Source: Seminavis robusta
Lineage: Eukaryota; Bacillariophyta; Bacillariophyceae; Naviculales; Naviculaceae
DNA: 64,000 nucleotides
Assembly: GCA_903772945.1 (NCBI GenBank)
Contig: CAICTM010000181.1
Location: forward strand, 1 to 64,000
Direction: 5' to 3'
Part shown: piece after piece, positions 55,725-64,000 of the stretch
Layout of the letters: each line of letters begins with the position of its first letter
Numbering within the stretch: the stretch's first letter is position 1
Translations under genes and position numbers: made by a program
Notes under the pieces: model-generated
The model's database searches: none
What the model was told of the DNA's origin: nothing
Seen by the model: only the letters and a program-made list of their open reading frames with translations

Positions 55725-57836
55725 CTAATTGTTCATCAGAAACTCAAAGAGCTGCTCGTCCATTACGTCACCGTTCCAAAATTCATCATTACCTCCCATT
55801 GAAAACGAAGGGGCTCTTGCTCTGGTTGCATCGGCTGTTTCACCGGCTCCTTGGGCGGCCCCTGTGCTGCCGTCATGATGCATTTCTTTATTGTCGCCTT
55901 CTCCCTGGTGTTGTTGACGATGATGCAACTGATGTGCAGTGGAATGAGGTGGTTGGAGACTGGTTCCGGCGCCATCCGTTGGTGCTGCGCTTTGGTCCCT
56001 ATTTGCGACTTGATTGAAATGGTGACTATCATCACCATACGGCGTTGTCGCGGGGGGCTCCGCTTCCTTGAATCGAACTGTCTGATTGGTACCGGTATCC
56101 CCAACAGCTGTGCTGCTTGGGTTGGGTGTAATATGCTTGTATTTATTCAGCTCTTGCTGCTTCAGTGCGCGCATCTTGGTTTGAAATGCCATTTGATTTT
56201 CCATCTCTCGCTTCATCATGCCTGTTGCTTCAATATTGGATACGGCTGGACTTGCTCCAGGTGGAGCTCCAGGGACAGCCAATGCAGCTGCATGAGTCCC
56301 AGGATGAGGATGTCCGCCAGAAGACCAATCCCTGCTGATTGCTGACATGACTGCAGGATTTTCAATCGGGTTCGCCCCATGCACGCCGCCAGCACCCACA
56401 GAGCCACCACTGGTGGTGGGGGCGGTGATACTGGTTCCTGTAAATGAGTTGTAGACAGCTGCGACAGATGCTTGGGTGGATGTAGATGTAGAAACAGGTG
56501 GCATTGCGGGTGCAACAGAAGCTGATGTCTCAGAGCTTCTCTGCACCAACAATTGCTTCTTCAACGAAAAGAAGAGCCCCAAAAGATATCCCATGGATGC
56601 CCCAATCGGGGAAGCCTTCTCTTCTTCTGTCAATTTGGGCAACATCAAGGCTTCATGACCCGGCGGAGGAGGGACAGTACATGGTGCAGGTGCAGTGGTC
56701 TGAGGCCCAGGGTTTTTCTGGTGTAGATCTTGGCCCTTTCCTTCTACGAGGTTTCCCTTGGCAGATGCGGCCCTGGAATTATTTGGCCCAATGGCGCTCG
56801 GATCACCAGTGTCCATTATCGCAGCTTGAGTGAGATATGCTGCTGCTTCACCATTTGAGAGCGACTTTGCAGTATCCATTTCTCCACTCTTGAACTTCTG
56901 GAGTGTCACTTCGTAGGATGACATAAACTCTTGCTTTGATTTCGTCCTGTGTACTCTGTATTTCTGAAGGTGAGATTTGATGCGTTCAGATGTGATCTGT
57001 GGGTGCTTTGGCATCTGTTCTAAGATAGTTGAGGGGCTTGAATGTTTCAATCCCACATCAAAGACCGCCGAAACAAAATCCCTATGCAGCTCTTCGGGCC
57101 AAGTAAACCGCTTAGACCACCTCCCGTCAGTCTCTTTGGCTTTCTTGCGGCCCTTGGTCTTTCCAGTGGTGCTTGAACTGCCGTCCTGATCAGCGGGCTG
57201 TTGGCTGATACTGGACCGCTTTCTCCTAAGGGACCGAGATGGTTTTGAAGTAGAAGTGGATTCCTCAGGTTTAATGGCTTCCTGAGAGGTCTCTGGTTCG
57301 GTCTTTTGACCGTTCGAAGGGGCAGGAATATAGGGAAGGGACGAAGGCTCCTGTCCCTGATGCTGATATATCTGACGATACTGTTCTTCCGATGTGATGT
57401 ATGCATAATTCACATGCTGGGAAGGTTTCTCTGGTAGCTCTTGGTAGTAGGCTGTCTCGTTCAGCGTTCCGGGTGGCTGTAGCTGTGATGGCTGGCTCTG
57501 CGATGGTTTTTGCTGTGGTGGTGGTTGCTGTGGTGGCTGCTGCTGCTGCTGTCCCTCCTGAGCATGGGGGTTCACATTTGTCAGGCTTTCGTAGACTCTC
57601 ATCAAGTCAGGCACCACACTGTGCACATGGCCACTCTGAGATGATTGCATGGGGTTGAATGGAGGTGGATTGGGGTGGGTTGGGGACGGGTTTTGGGGGG
57701 CAGCTGGTGCACCGTCTCTGCTCATGGCTGCTGTGGTTTGTACTTTCAGCAACACTTGGGGACCTTCCTTTTCGGTGCCATCAGCCTTTGGCTTCAAAGC
57801 ATTGCTCATATGAGACTCAACTTTGTCGCGATGCAT
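55725..57836 (-). CDS. SHLQKYR-type Myb/GARP transcription factor (copy 2)
   Basis: Single exon, 703 aa from the first in-frame ATG at 57836. The frame is open a further 100 bases upstream without an ATG, so a 5' exon carrying an earlier start is possible. The Myb-like repeat (residues about 243-297) reads KRFTWPEELHRDFVSAVFD and SERIKSHLQKYRVHRTKSK, and a basic stretch (KTKGRKKAKE) precedes it. As in the factor at 27006-28220, a block GEAAAYLTQAAIMDTGD and a block KLTEEEKASPIGASMGYLLG follow in the same order. The N-terminus has a Gln/Pro tract and the C-terminus is Ala/Gly/His-rich, ending in an acidic aromatic motif (DEFWNGDVMDEQLFEFLMNN) that looks like an activation domain. It is probably a nuclear DNA-binding regulator of unknown targets. 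Confidence 0.87.
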   Translation of the reverse strand: MHRDKVESHMSNALKPKADGTEKEGPQVLLKVQTTAAMSRDGAPAAPQNPSPTHPNPPPFNPMQSSQSGHVHSVVPDLMRVYESLTNVNPHAQEGQQQQQPPQQPPPQQKPSQSQPSQLQPPGTLNETAYYQELPEKPSQHVNYAYITSEEQYRQIYQHQGQEPSSLPYIPAPSNGQKTEPETSQEAIKPEESTSTSKPSRSLRRKRSSISQQPADQDGSSSTTGKTKGRKKAKETDGRWSKRFTWPEELHRDFVSAVFDVGLKHSSPSTILEQMPKHPQITSERIKSHLQKYRVHRTKSKQEFMSSYEVTLQKFKSGEMDTAKSLSNGEAAAYLTQAAIMDTGDPSAIGPNNSRAASAKGNLVEGKGQDLHQKNPGPQTTAPAPCTVPPPPGHEALMLPKLTEEEKASPIGASMGYLLGLFFSLKKQLLVQRSSETSASVAPAMPPVSTSTSTQASVAAVYNSFTGTSITAPTTSGGSVGAGGVHGANPIENPAVMSAISRDWSSGGHPHPGTHAAALAVPGAPPGASPAVSNIEATGMMKREMENQMAFQTKMRALKQQELNKYKHITPNPSSTAVGDTGTNQTVRFKEAEPPATTPYGDDSHHFNQVANRDQSAAPTDGAGTSLQPPHSTAHQLHHRQQHQGEGDNKEMHHDGSTGAAQGAGETADATRARAPSFSMGGNDEFWNGDVMDEQLFEFLMNN

Positions 57837-58649
57837 CTGATCTTTGTTCTCTGATGATGGACTCTCACTCGACTCTTGTGCTTTCCGCTTCCTCACTCGA
57901 ACGAATCTCCTTGGTGCGGTTCGTGAATCTTCTGCCTCGCCGTTGTGTTTTTCCGTTCCTCAAGCCAGTGAAGCTACCATCTGAACACGGCGTCAGCAGG
58001 TCGGAGGTGGCTGGGGAAGTGCCTGAATTGCTGACTTGCTGTCGTTTGCATCGGTACTAGTAATATGAGTAGACGTCCTAGTAATACTACTAGTAGTACA
58101 TGCAGCCCCTATTGGGGGCTGCCACTCCAGGCTTCTGCTGCCTCATGGTTTTCTGTTTGAGGTACTACAGTCGTACGGTAGGATGCAGTGGGATGGTGGA
58201 TACTGCGCTTTACTAAGGGCCGCCACTTTCCTTTTGCGGCGAAACGGCCGTGGGAGCCGATTAAACTATTCTATTGTGTAATGACACTCACTTGTGAGGA
58301 GGTTCGTATACAGTGTAGGTACCCGTACTCCTGATAGTGAGTTTGTCTTAGCTGTGAGCGATGATGTGCACGCACGATGTGGCTGTGGACGAATATTTAA
58401 TTAAATATGTAGGTACCTGGAAGTATCCCTCTCCTCTGGAAACGGCCCGACCAGAACAATGAAATGACCACCAGGACCAGGTACAAACTTCTAAAAGCTC
58501 TGTCTTAGTCTTGCCTGTGCGCCTATCTTTACAATATTTGAATAATAAGTCAGCCATGCAGTGTATGTTACATAGGTTGCTGCACAGAAACACATTGTAC
58601 CGTTGCCTTTTGCAGATCTCAGCCACCGTGACCATGCAGCAGCCATGTT
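57837..58649. other. Intergenic, promoter of Myb/GARP copy 2 and 3' flank of FIP1
   Basis: No gene was recognised. ACTAGTAATA/ACTACTAGTAGTAC words cluster at about 58050-58100. The 100 bases next to 57837 continue the frame of the Myb/GARP gene without a start codon. Confidence 0.4.
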
Positions 58650-60214
58650 TTAGTAGCCACTCCCACCATAGCCACCACCTCTCCTGAAATCACCCCTTCC
58701 ACCTCTTCCTCCCCAACGCCCGTGAGGTGACCTTGGCGGTCTACCTCCACGGCCCATGAATCCTCGACCTCCAAAGCCACCTCGACCGCGGCCGCCACGT
58801 CCAAAACCACCGTAACCACCCCGACCTCCTCCTTCATTGATGTCCTGCCCGTGAAACTGGTTTCTGGGCGGTCCTCGCCAATCGGAATGGGACTGATCCC
58901 GTGGAGGATGCATGTGGTGATCGATGCCCGGTGGGCCCCGAGTGTCGACCCTCTCATCGACCATGCTGCCATAGGCTGGCGGTGGAGGAATGTAATGGTC
59001 ATCTCTAGTGATGTGGTGGTGATCGTCGCCGCCCATGCTTCGTGGAGCGTCTGCACCAACAGTGCCGCCCTGTTCCTTCTGTTCTTGTTCTTCGATCAAA
59101 CGAGCCAGTACGGGATCCTGTTCTGCACTGCCCCCCCAAACACCGCCTTTTCCAGCTTTCGTGTCGCGGTACGCCTGTTCCTCGGATTGGGTTTGAGTCT
59201 CTTCCTCTGCGGTTGTTTCCTCCTTCTTGACGAATTCTGGTCCAATGACGAGTCCATCACCGTCATTGTCCGCATCCATATCGTTCTGTCCCTCGGATTC
59301 CTTCTCCACGCCACCTAAAGATACAACTGCTACCTTGGGAGTCTGGGATTTCGGCTTTCTGGCTGTCACGGGAACAACGGTGGGGTCGACTGGTCTTTTT
59401 TGCCTGCTGGCGTCCGTGAGCTCCTGACGGATGGTTAATTGTTGTTGTGCATATTCAAGCCAGTCGTCAATGGTCAAGCTGGAGAAGAAACGGAAGTCAC
59501 GTCAACATAAAGTTGCCATGAAAATGTCAGATTAAACATGAGCAAACAAAATTTAATGCACATTACTCCAGAGACGAACATCACATGTATCACTTACGCA
59601 TAATTGAAGAAATCGGTGAGGTCTGACCCCACTCGTTCCCATGGTTTGTCGTCGATCTGATCAAATCGGATATCAAATGCCGTTCGTTTGGAAAAGAGGC
59701 ACGGGTCTCTTCCTGCATTTTCTTCACTTTCAAGTCGTCGTGCAGATTCTTTTGCCTCTTCCAATTTTCGCTGTTTTTCCGCCAGCAGTTGAGCGGCCCG
59801 TTCCGCAGGATCCATGGCAGCGACATCGCCTGTGGAATCTTGCTGTGGATCAGCTGTCCCATCTGGATTGTCGGTATCCTTTTTATCCGCACGCACCCAT
59901 TGACGCAGGTTTGGCTGTACTAGCGGTTGATGTAGGCCACGCCTCATGAGACCAACTTTAGATCCACTCAACACAACATCTGCAAAATCATCCTCATCTT
60001 CGGATCCATCGGAAACATACATATCTTCTTCAACGATTTCTCCAGAGTGCGATTGCATGGCGTAGTTGGACGCGGCTGGTTTCTTTTCTTCTTCCCCTTG
60101 GGCTGCTTCATCCTCCACCTTGACGGCCACCGTTTTCTCCGTGGCGGGAGCGCCATCTACGGCATCCCCATCGCCATCGCTTTTGATGGAAACCTTGCGC
60201 TTCTTTCGTCCCAT
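58650..60214 (-). CDS. FIP1: Pre-mRNA 3'-end processing factor FIP1
   Basis: FIP1 links poly(A) polymerase to the cleavage and polyadenylation factor and binds CPSF30. Model: complement(join(58650..59478, 59598..60214)), 481 aa; the 119-nt intron splits the Fip1 motif and the join gives DKPWERVGSDLTDFFNYALT, continuing IDDWLEYAQQQLTIRQEL, which is the family signature (residues about 188-228). The N-terminus is acidic, with EEDMYVSDGSEDEDDF, as in other FIP1 proteins. The C-terminus is an RGG/Gly-Arg-rich tail (residues about 405-481), typical of RNA binding. The partner CPSF30 is encoded at 39486-41369 in this window. Divergent from the BSD-domain gene. Confidence 0.92.
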
Positions 60215-60703
60215 CTTCTGCTACTAATACTCAATGTCACTGGCTAGTGATGATGTATGGCGGTGTGGATTGAAGTTGAGTCGAGGAGTCTATCGTATCG
60301 TTATTGTTATTGTTGTTGTCGGTGTGATCTGGGAAGGGATGTGTGCATGGGTTTGATGAGCTTTGGATCTTCGGTGCGGTGCGTGGATGGTGTTTGACTG
60401 TTGATTCGATTCGATTTGATTCGATTCGATTTGATTCGATCACATTTTGAAACGATTCAATTCGATTCGATTCGAATCAATTCGATCAATTTTGAATCGA
60501 ATATGTTCGTTGGTCATGATGCCCTCCTGCGATCAGAACTCTCTCTCCAAAACGCTTCTTCAAAAAACCCTCTTCTTTTTCATGCTACATGGCCTTGTAT
60601 TATTGAAGGAAGAGAACGACTCGACTACCGGTATCACCTGTCACTCAGCACTTGTTTGGCTATCACACACGTTGTTACAGATTGAAGGTCGGAGAATAAC
60701 AAG
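60215..60703. promoter_or_regulatory. Divergent region between FIP1 and the BSD-domain gene
   Basis: This 489-bp region holds both promoters. It contains the GATTC repeat listed separately, and a GTTATTGTTATTGTTGTTGT stretch at about 60299-60318. Confidence 0.45.
60401..60501. repeat. GATTCGATT microsatellite-like repeat
   Basis: About 100 bp of imperfect repeats of GATTCGATT and its reverse complement AATCGAATC. The left half is mostly one orientation, and the right half (about 60453-60501) mixes both, so the tract can fold on itself. It lies 200-300 bp before the BSD-domain ATG. Confidence 0.85.
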
Positions 60704-61926
60704 ATGTCTTGGTTTGAGGGATTGACTTCCAAGTTGCAAGAGGTCACAGAGCAAGTGTCTGAGCAGGCCAAGAGCGCTATTCCTCTCAACAACGATTTTC
60801 TAGAAAAACTGACCCTATCAACTCCGGAATTGGACGAGGAACGAAAGCGTCTCGATAACGAGGAAAGGCGAAAGGAACATATTAAAGACTGTCTTGCTGG
60901 GTTGCTTCCATGGGAGACTCGCGATCCAGAACGAGATATCTTGGTGGAAGAATGCAAAGACGCGATTTTGAAATTGAGCCAGGATGGAGCCACTTTCAAG
61001 GGACCCTATCTGATGCCAGGGATGAAAGTTAAGGATGTTGGCACGAGTGATGGCGAAAGTGAGGAGGAAAAAGGAAAAATTGTGGAAGAAAAACCCACAG
61101 AGGAGTCCTTGGACAAATTGGCCACTTTGGAGCCATTGCCCAAATTGTTGGGTTGCTTTGATCTAGATGCTCATGTGGGATTGATTCAGCGGATTCTGAC
61201 GGAAGATCCGCATCTCGTCGAAATGCAATCAAAACTCTCGGGTACGTCTACAATTTGGCCGCATTTTGATTGCTTCTTTTGATATTTTGTACCCACACAA
61301 GTCCTTTTTTCGGCCGGCCCAGGTGGTGGAGAACGAGAGTACTACTTTTGGAAGAATTATTTCTTTCACTGTGCGTTTGCCAGATACGAAGCTGGCCTTA
61401 GTATTGATGAAATTTGGAATGACGAAGACCCAGCAGAACGAAAGGCCAAGGAAGAAGCGGCCGCCAAAGAGGCTGCAACAAAAGCAGCAGCAAAGGAAGC
61501 CGAACAGAAAGTGGCCGCTGAATCCAAGGCAGAGGAAGAAACCATTACCTTTGACAACCACAAAACTGAATCCAAGAGTACGGAAACACCTTCCGTGCCT
61601 TCGGAGGGATCACCCGAAATAGTTTCCACAGACGTTGCCGCTGTGGAAGCGTCGTCTCTCCCAGCTGATGTTACAACTCCGTCCAGCGCGGCTAGTGCGT
61701 CGGCAGCCGGCGACTCGAGCGCCATTGATTTTGAGAAAATAGCGGCTGAAGGAATCGAGGACGACGATGGTTTCGGTGATGATGACGGATTTGACGTGGA
61801 GCTAGACGAGGTAAGCTGGACATGCGATGAAATGAATCATGCTTTGGTGCTGTGGTTTGCTAATCTTTGTCCCATTTTGCTCGTGTTCAGCTGGAAGCGG
61901 AAATTGCTCGTGAGCTTGAAGATTAG
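60704..61926 (+). CDS. BSD-domain protein (SYAP1/DOS2-like)
   Basis: Model: join(60704..61241, 61323..61810, 61891..61926), 353 aa; introns of 81 and 80 nt, joins in frame (SKLSGGGEREYYFWKNYFF and DVELDELEAEIAREL). Residues about 150-207 form a BSD domain, recognised by the closing YYFWKNYFFHCAFARYEAGL with its aromatic pair. The N-terminus MSWFEGLTSKLQEVTEQ is an amphipathic helix, as in synapse-associated protein 1 and plant BSD proteins. An Ala/Lys/Glu coiled stretch follows the BSD domain (ERKAKEEAAAKEAATKAAAK), and the end is acidic with GFGDDDGFDVELDELEAEI, a pattern common to this group. Exact function is unknown; the family is linked to membrane-traffic or signalling adaptors. Convergent with the phosphatase gene. 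Confidence 0.85.
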
Positions 61927-62451
61927 CCACAACGCTCATTTGGTTCGCTCGGGCGTTTCCGACGCCCTGCAATTCCAGGAAACTTTCACACAACAATCTT
62001 CATATGATACATAATATAGCGCCATTAAGCAAGTCTAGACCAGACACACAAGTACAGCAGTGCATGGCGTGTCTTCGAAGGACAGCATTGCAGCTTCAGG
62101 AGCTGTCAACTTGCTTCACTATCGCCTGGGGGCAATCACCTTGATGTCGCTATGATTGCTTGACATTCGTTTAGGCTTGGGTAGTTTCGTAGTGGCTACT
62201 GTAGTCAGTCGGCAAGACAGTCACGGGTACCGTGCTGGAGCTTCATCCTGCTGCCAATGAAGAGGAGATTGATTCTGTCCATGGTGCCCCGACCTCCTCC
62301 AACTGTACCGGTACCCTAGCTACGGTAGCTAAACTGCGAAACTCACGCACTTTGTTTAGCGGCTTTAGCAGCGCATACTTCGCATAGTTATATATAATGG
62401 GTGGTACAACTAACTGTATTAGTACAGTACCGGTAACACTACACAACGCAA
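61927..62451. other. Convergent intergenic region after the BSD-domain gene
   Basis: No gene is supported. GTACCGGTACCCTAGCTACGGTAGC lies at about 62304-62328 and CAGTACCGGTAAC at about 62425-62437. Confidence 0.45.
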
Positions 62452-63865
62452 TCAAAAACCCAAGTAGATTACACGGACAGACGCTGGGTCGATCATGAAT
62501 TGGTCACCATACTGAGTCTTTGCTTTCATCAGCTCGAAACAGACAACCCCACCATTCTTAATCTTTTTGTTTTTCGCAACATGGTCCACACTGGCCGGAA
62601 GGAAGCACTGAAAGAAGCTTTTGAAGTACAGGCTATGCCCACCGGCAATCACGTGTTCTTCCCTAACTGCATTGGAAAAGACAAACTTGCAAAACTGGAT
62701 CATTCGATCATATCCAGAGCCACGAATGGGCTTGTTTCCCTGTCATTCATTCACAGCATGGCATTAGCATCGTTCGTCAAGCAACACGTGCTAAGTTTGC
62801 ACAGAAACAGGCAACACGATGAACTTACCGTGTGAAGACTCGTATCCACGTGCTTCCTCAGAATATCGTCAAAGTTGCACACTTTGGAACCCTTTTCCAT
62901 CCAACTAGCTTGAATAGGAGTATGAGCCGGTGTAATCGACTGGGCATCAGGGTTTCGACTGGAAGCATTGAAAACGTTCAATTCCAGTATTTTATGTGAG
63001 CAAGAACGAAGATGGAGTGGAGACGCAAGCTACAAAGCGACTTGCACTGACAAACGTACCTCATTTCCTGCAAGCAAGGTAGAACCAGAATTTTGTCCAC
63101 TTTTCTTCTTCCAAGTCTTTCCCTGAACCCACCAGCAAGAGTCGAGATTGCACGGCGAAGATTGCTACAAACAAATTTGCTGGGCTTTGCCCCTGGATCA
63201 GCTCTCAAAATTTTGATGATCTCCTCGTCAGTTTCCGGTGGATCCCTTTCCATAAAGACCGCCAATTCTTCGACTTGCTTCAGGCCAACCTGAGACAAGG
63301 GTGAATCATAAAACCAACTGTGTTTTTGGGTATTCTTGTGAGAATGGTTGACTTCCTGAACCGTGTCAAATGCAAGAACAGAATTGACAGGCTCACCTGT
63401 CCATCTTCCCACTGAGTACAAGATAGATCTCAAACAGCACAGCCTTTACAACTCCAGGGAGGAACCCCAAAATAAAAACCGCTGTGGAACGATGATTTCC
63501 CTTGTTGAAAGTATCTGGTGGAAAGGGAAGACAAGAAAATGGCTAAGATGCACCATGGGACTTGTCACACGAAAAACTCCGCATATCATACCATTCCAAG
63601 TAGACTCTCCGTGACGGACGAAGTAGATTTTCTTCCTCTCTATTGGCTTTCCCGCAGAAATATGTGGACCGAAAACAGCACCTGGATCAGACGTCCTTTT
63701 CCACTTCTTATCGTTACAGAAAAGAAGGTACAAAATTGTCGACTTCAAAAGCCCAATCTTGTAGATAACAATCGGTAGATTGAAAACCAGCATTGCGCAA
63801 ATCAACACCAGTGCGGGACGCACATACTGACCCAGCATGCCAGCCATTCCAAGGGGCTCCTCCAT
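62452..63865 (-). CDS. Membrane-anchored histidine phosphatase (PGAM-like)
   Basis: Model: complement(join(62452..62739, 62829..62958, 63060..63317, 63397..63514, 63592..63865)), 355 aa, four GT-AG introns of 77-101 nt, all joins in frame (ESTWNDTFNKG, KMDSWFYDSPL, LQEMSRNPDAQS, LHTGNKPIRG). The phospho-accepting His is H85 in FVRHGEST, and the second active-site His is probably H295 in IAGGHSLYFKSFF. Residues 15-50 form one or two membrane segments (ALVLICAMLVFNLPIVIY). A second hydrophobic stretch (STAVFILGFLPGVVKAVL, continuing FEIYLVL) directly follows the RHG motif, which is odd for this fold and suggests a membrane-embedded or hairpin insertion. Substrate cannot be told; the superfamily includes sugar-phosphate and protein phosphatases. 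Confidence 0.85.
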
Positions 63866-64000
63866 TATTGCTAACTTGAAGACAACAACTAGACTACGGT
63901 ACCGGTGCTGTGTGGGTCAACAATTGTTGCGGGTGGCGGTCACAAAAATTCTGGTATCTGGTATCCTTGTGCATTCAAAGATCGACAATAGAAACAGCAA

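Noticed and set aside
56498-56833. Plus-strand frames opposite the second Myb/GARP factor
   Set aside because: No domain; they mirror a strongly supported coding sequence on the other strand.
1-64000. CRISPR arrays, bacterial operons, organelle genes
   Set aside because: No spaced direct repeats, no ribosome-binding-site layout; spliced nuclear genes throughout.

Overview
The window is nuclear DNA of a photosynthetic stramenopile, most likely a pennate diatom; I cannot name the species. The reasons are compact genes on both strands, short GT-AG introns (about 50-115 nt) that restore frame exactly, a chloroplast SRP receptor with a signal-peptide plus transit-peptide leader, an ACL5-type aminopropyltransferase, a plant-like UBL-PI4K-gamma kinase and intergenic DNA full of GGTACCGGTACC and CTAGCTAG words. 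All exon joins given here were derived by hand from reading frame, splice signals and family knowledge; no search or transcript data were available.

Layout. 1-3.9 kb is a decayed mobile-element zone: the C-terminus of a Ulp1-like peptidase and a Pif1/Helitron-type helicase relic. 4.1-10.2 kb is APC1 (+). Next, all on the minus strand, come a zinc-cluster protein (10.5-12.6), an inverted partial copy of APC1 (13.1-14.3), a PH-like Pro/Gln-rich protein (14.7-16.3), a UBL-PI4K-gamma kinase (16.7-19.2) and SF3B1 (20.4-23.9). A tandem AAA ATPase (+, 24.3-26.8) faces a SHLQKYR Myb/GARP factor (-, 27.0-28.2). TOR kinase (+, 29.0-39.3, 13 exons) converges on a CPSF30-YTH-DCD fusion (-, 39.5-41.4). 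Then come an ACL5-like synthase (-, 42.1-43.2), cpFtsY (+, 43.6-45.4), an alpha/beta hydrolase (-, 46.0-47.9), ESS2 (+, 48.2-49.6), NUP155 (-, 49.7-55.3), a second Myb/GARP factor (-, 55.7-57.8), FIP1 (-, 58.7-60.2), a BSD-domain protein (+, 60.7-61.9) and a membrane-anchored histidine phosphatase (-, 62.5-63.9).

Shared themes. Four genes act in pre-mRNA processing: SF3B1 and ESS2 in the spliceosome, CPSF30 and FIP1 in the cleavage/polyadenylation complex, where those two proteins bind each other in other eukaryotes. TOR and APC1 are growth and cell-cycle regulators. The genes look like ordinary housekeeping neighbours rather than one operon-like system.

Most notable observations: (1) a CPSF30 protein joining CCCH zinc fingers, a YTH m6A-reader domain and a DCD domain, with the DCD domain on its own exon; (2) an apparent 3-nt microexon in cpFtsY that restores an invariant Asp; (3) a recent inverted genomic duplicate of the APC1 core about 4.4-5.6 kb from its source; (4) two Myb/GARP factors sharing conserved C-terminal blocks; (5) a TOR FRB domain with an extra loop; (6) a GC-AG intron in the hydrolase gene.
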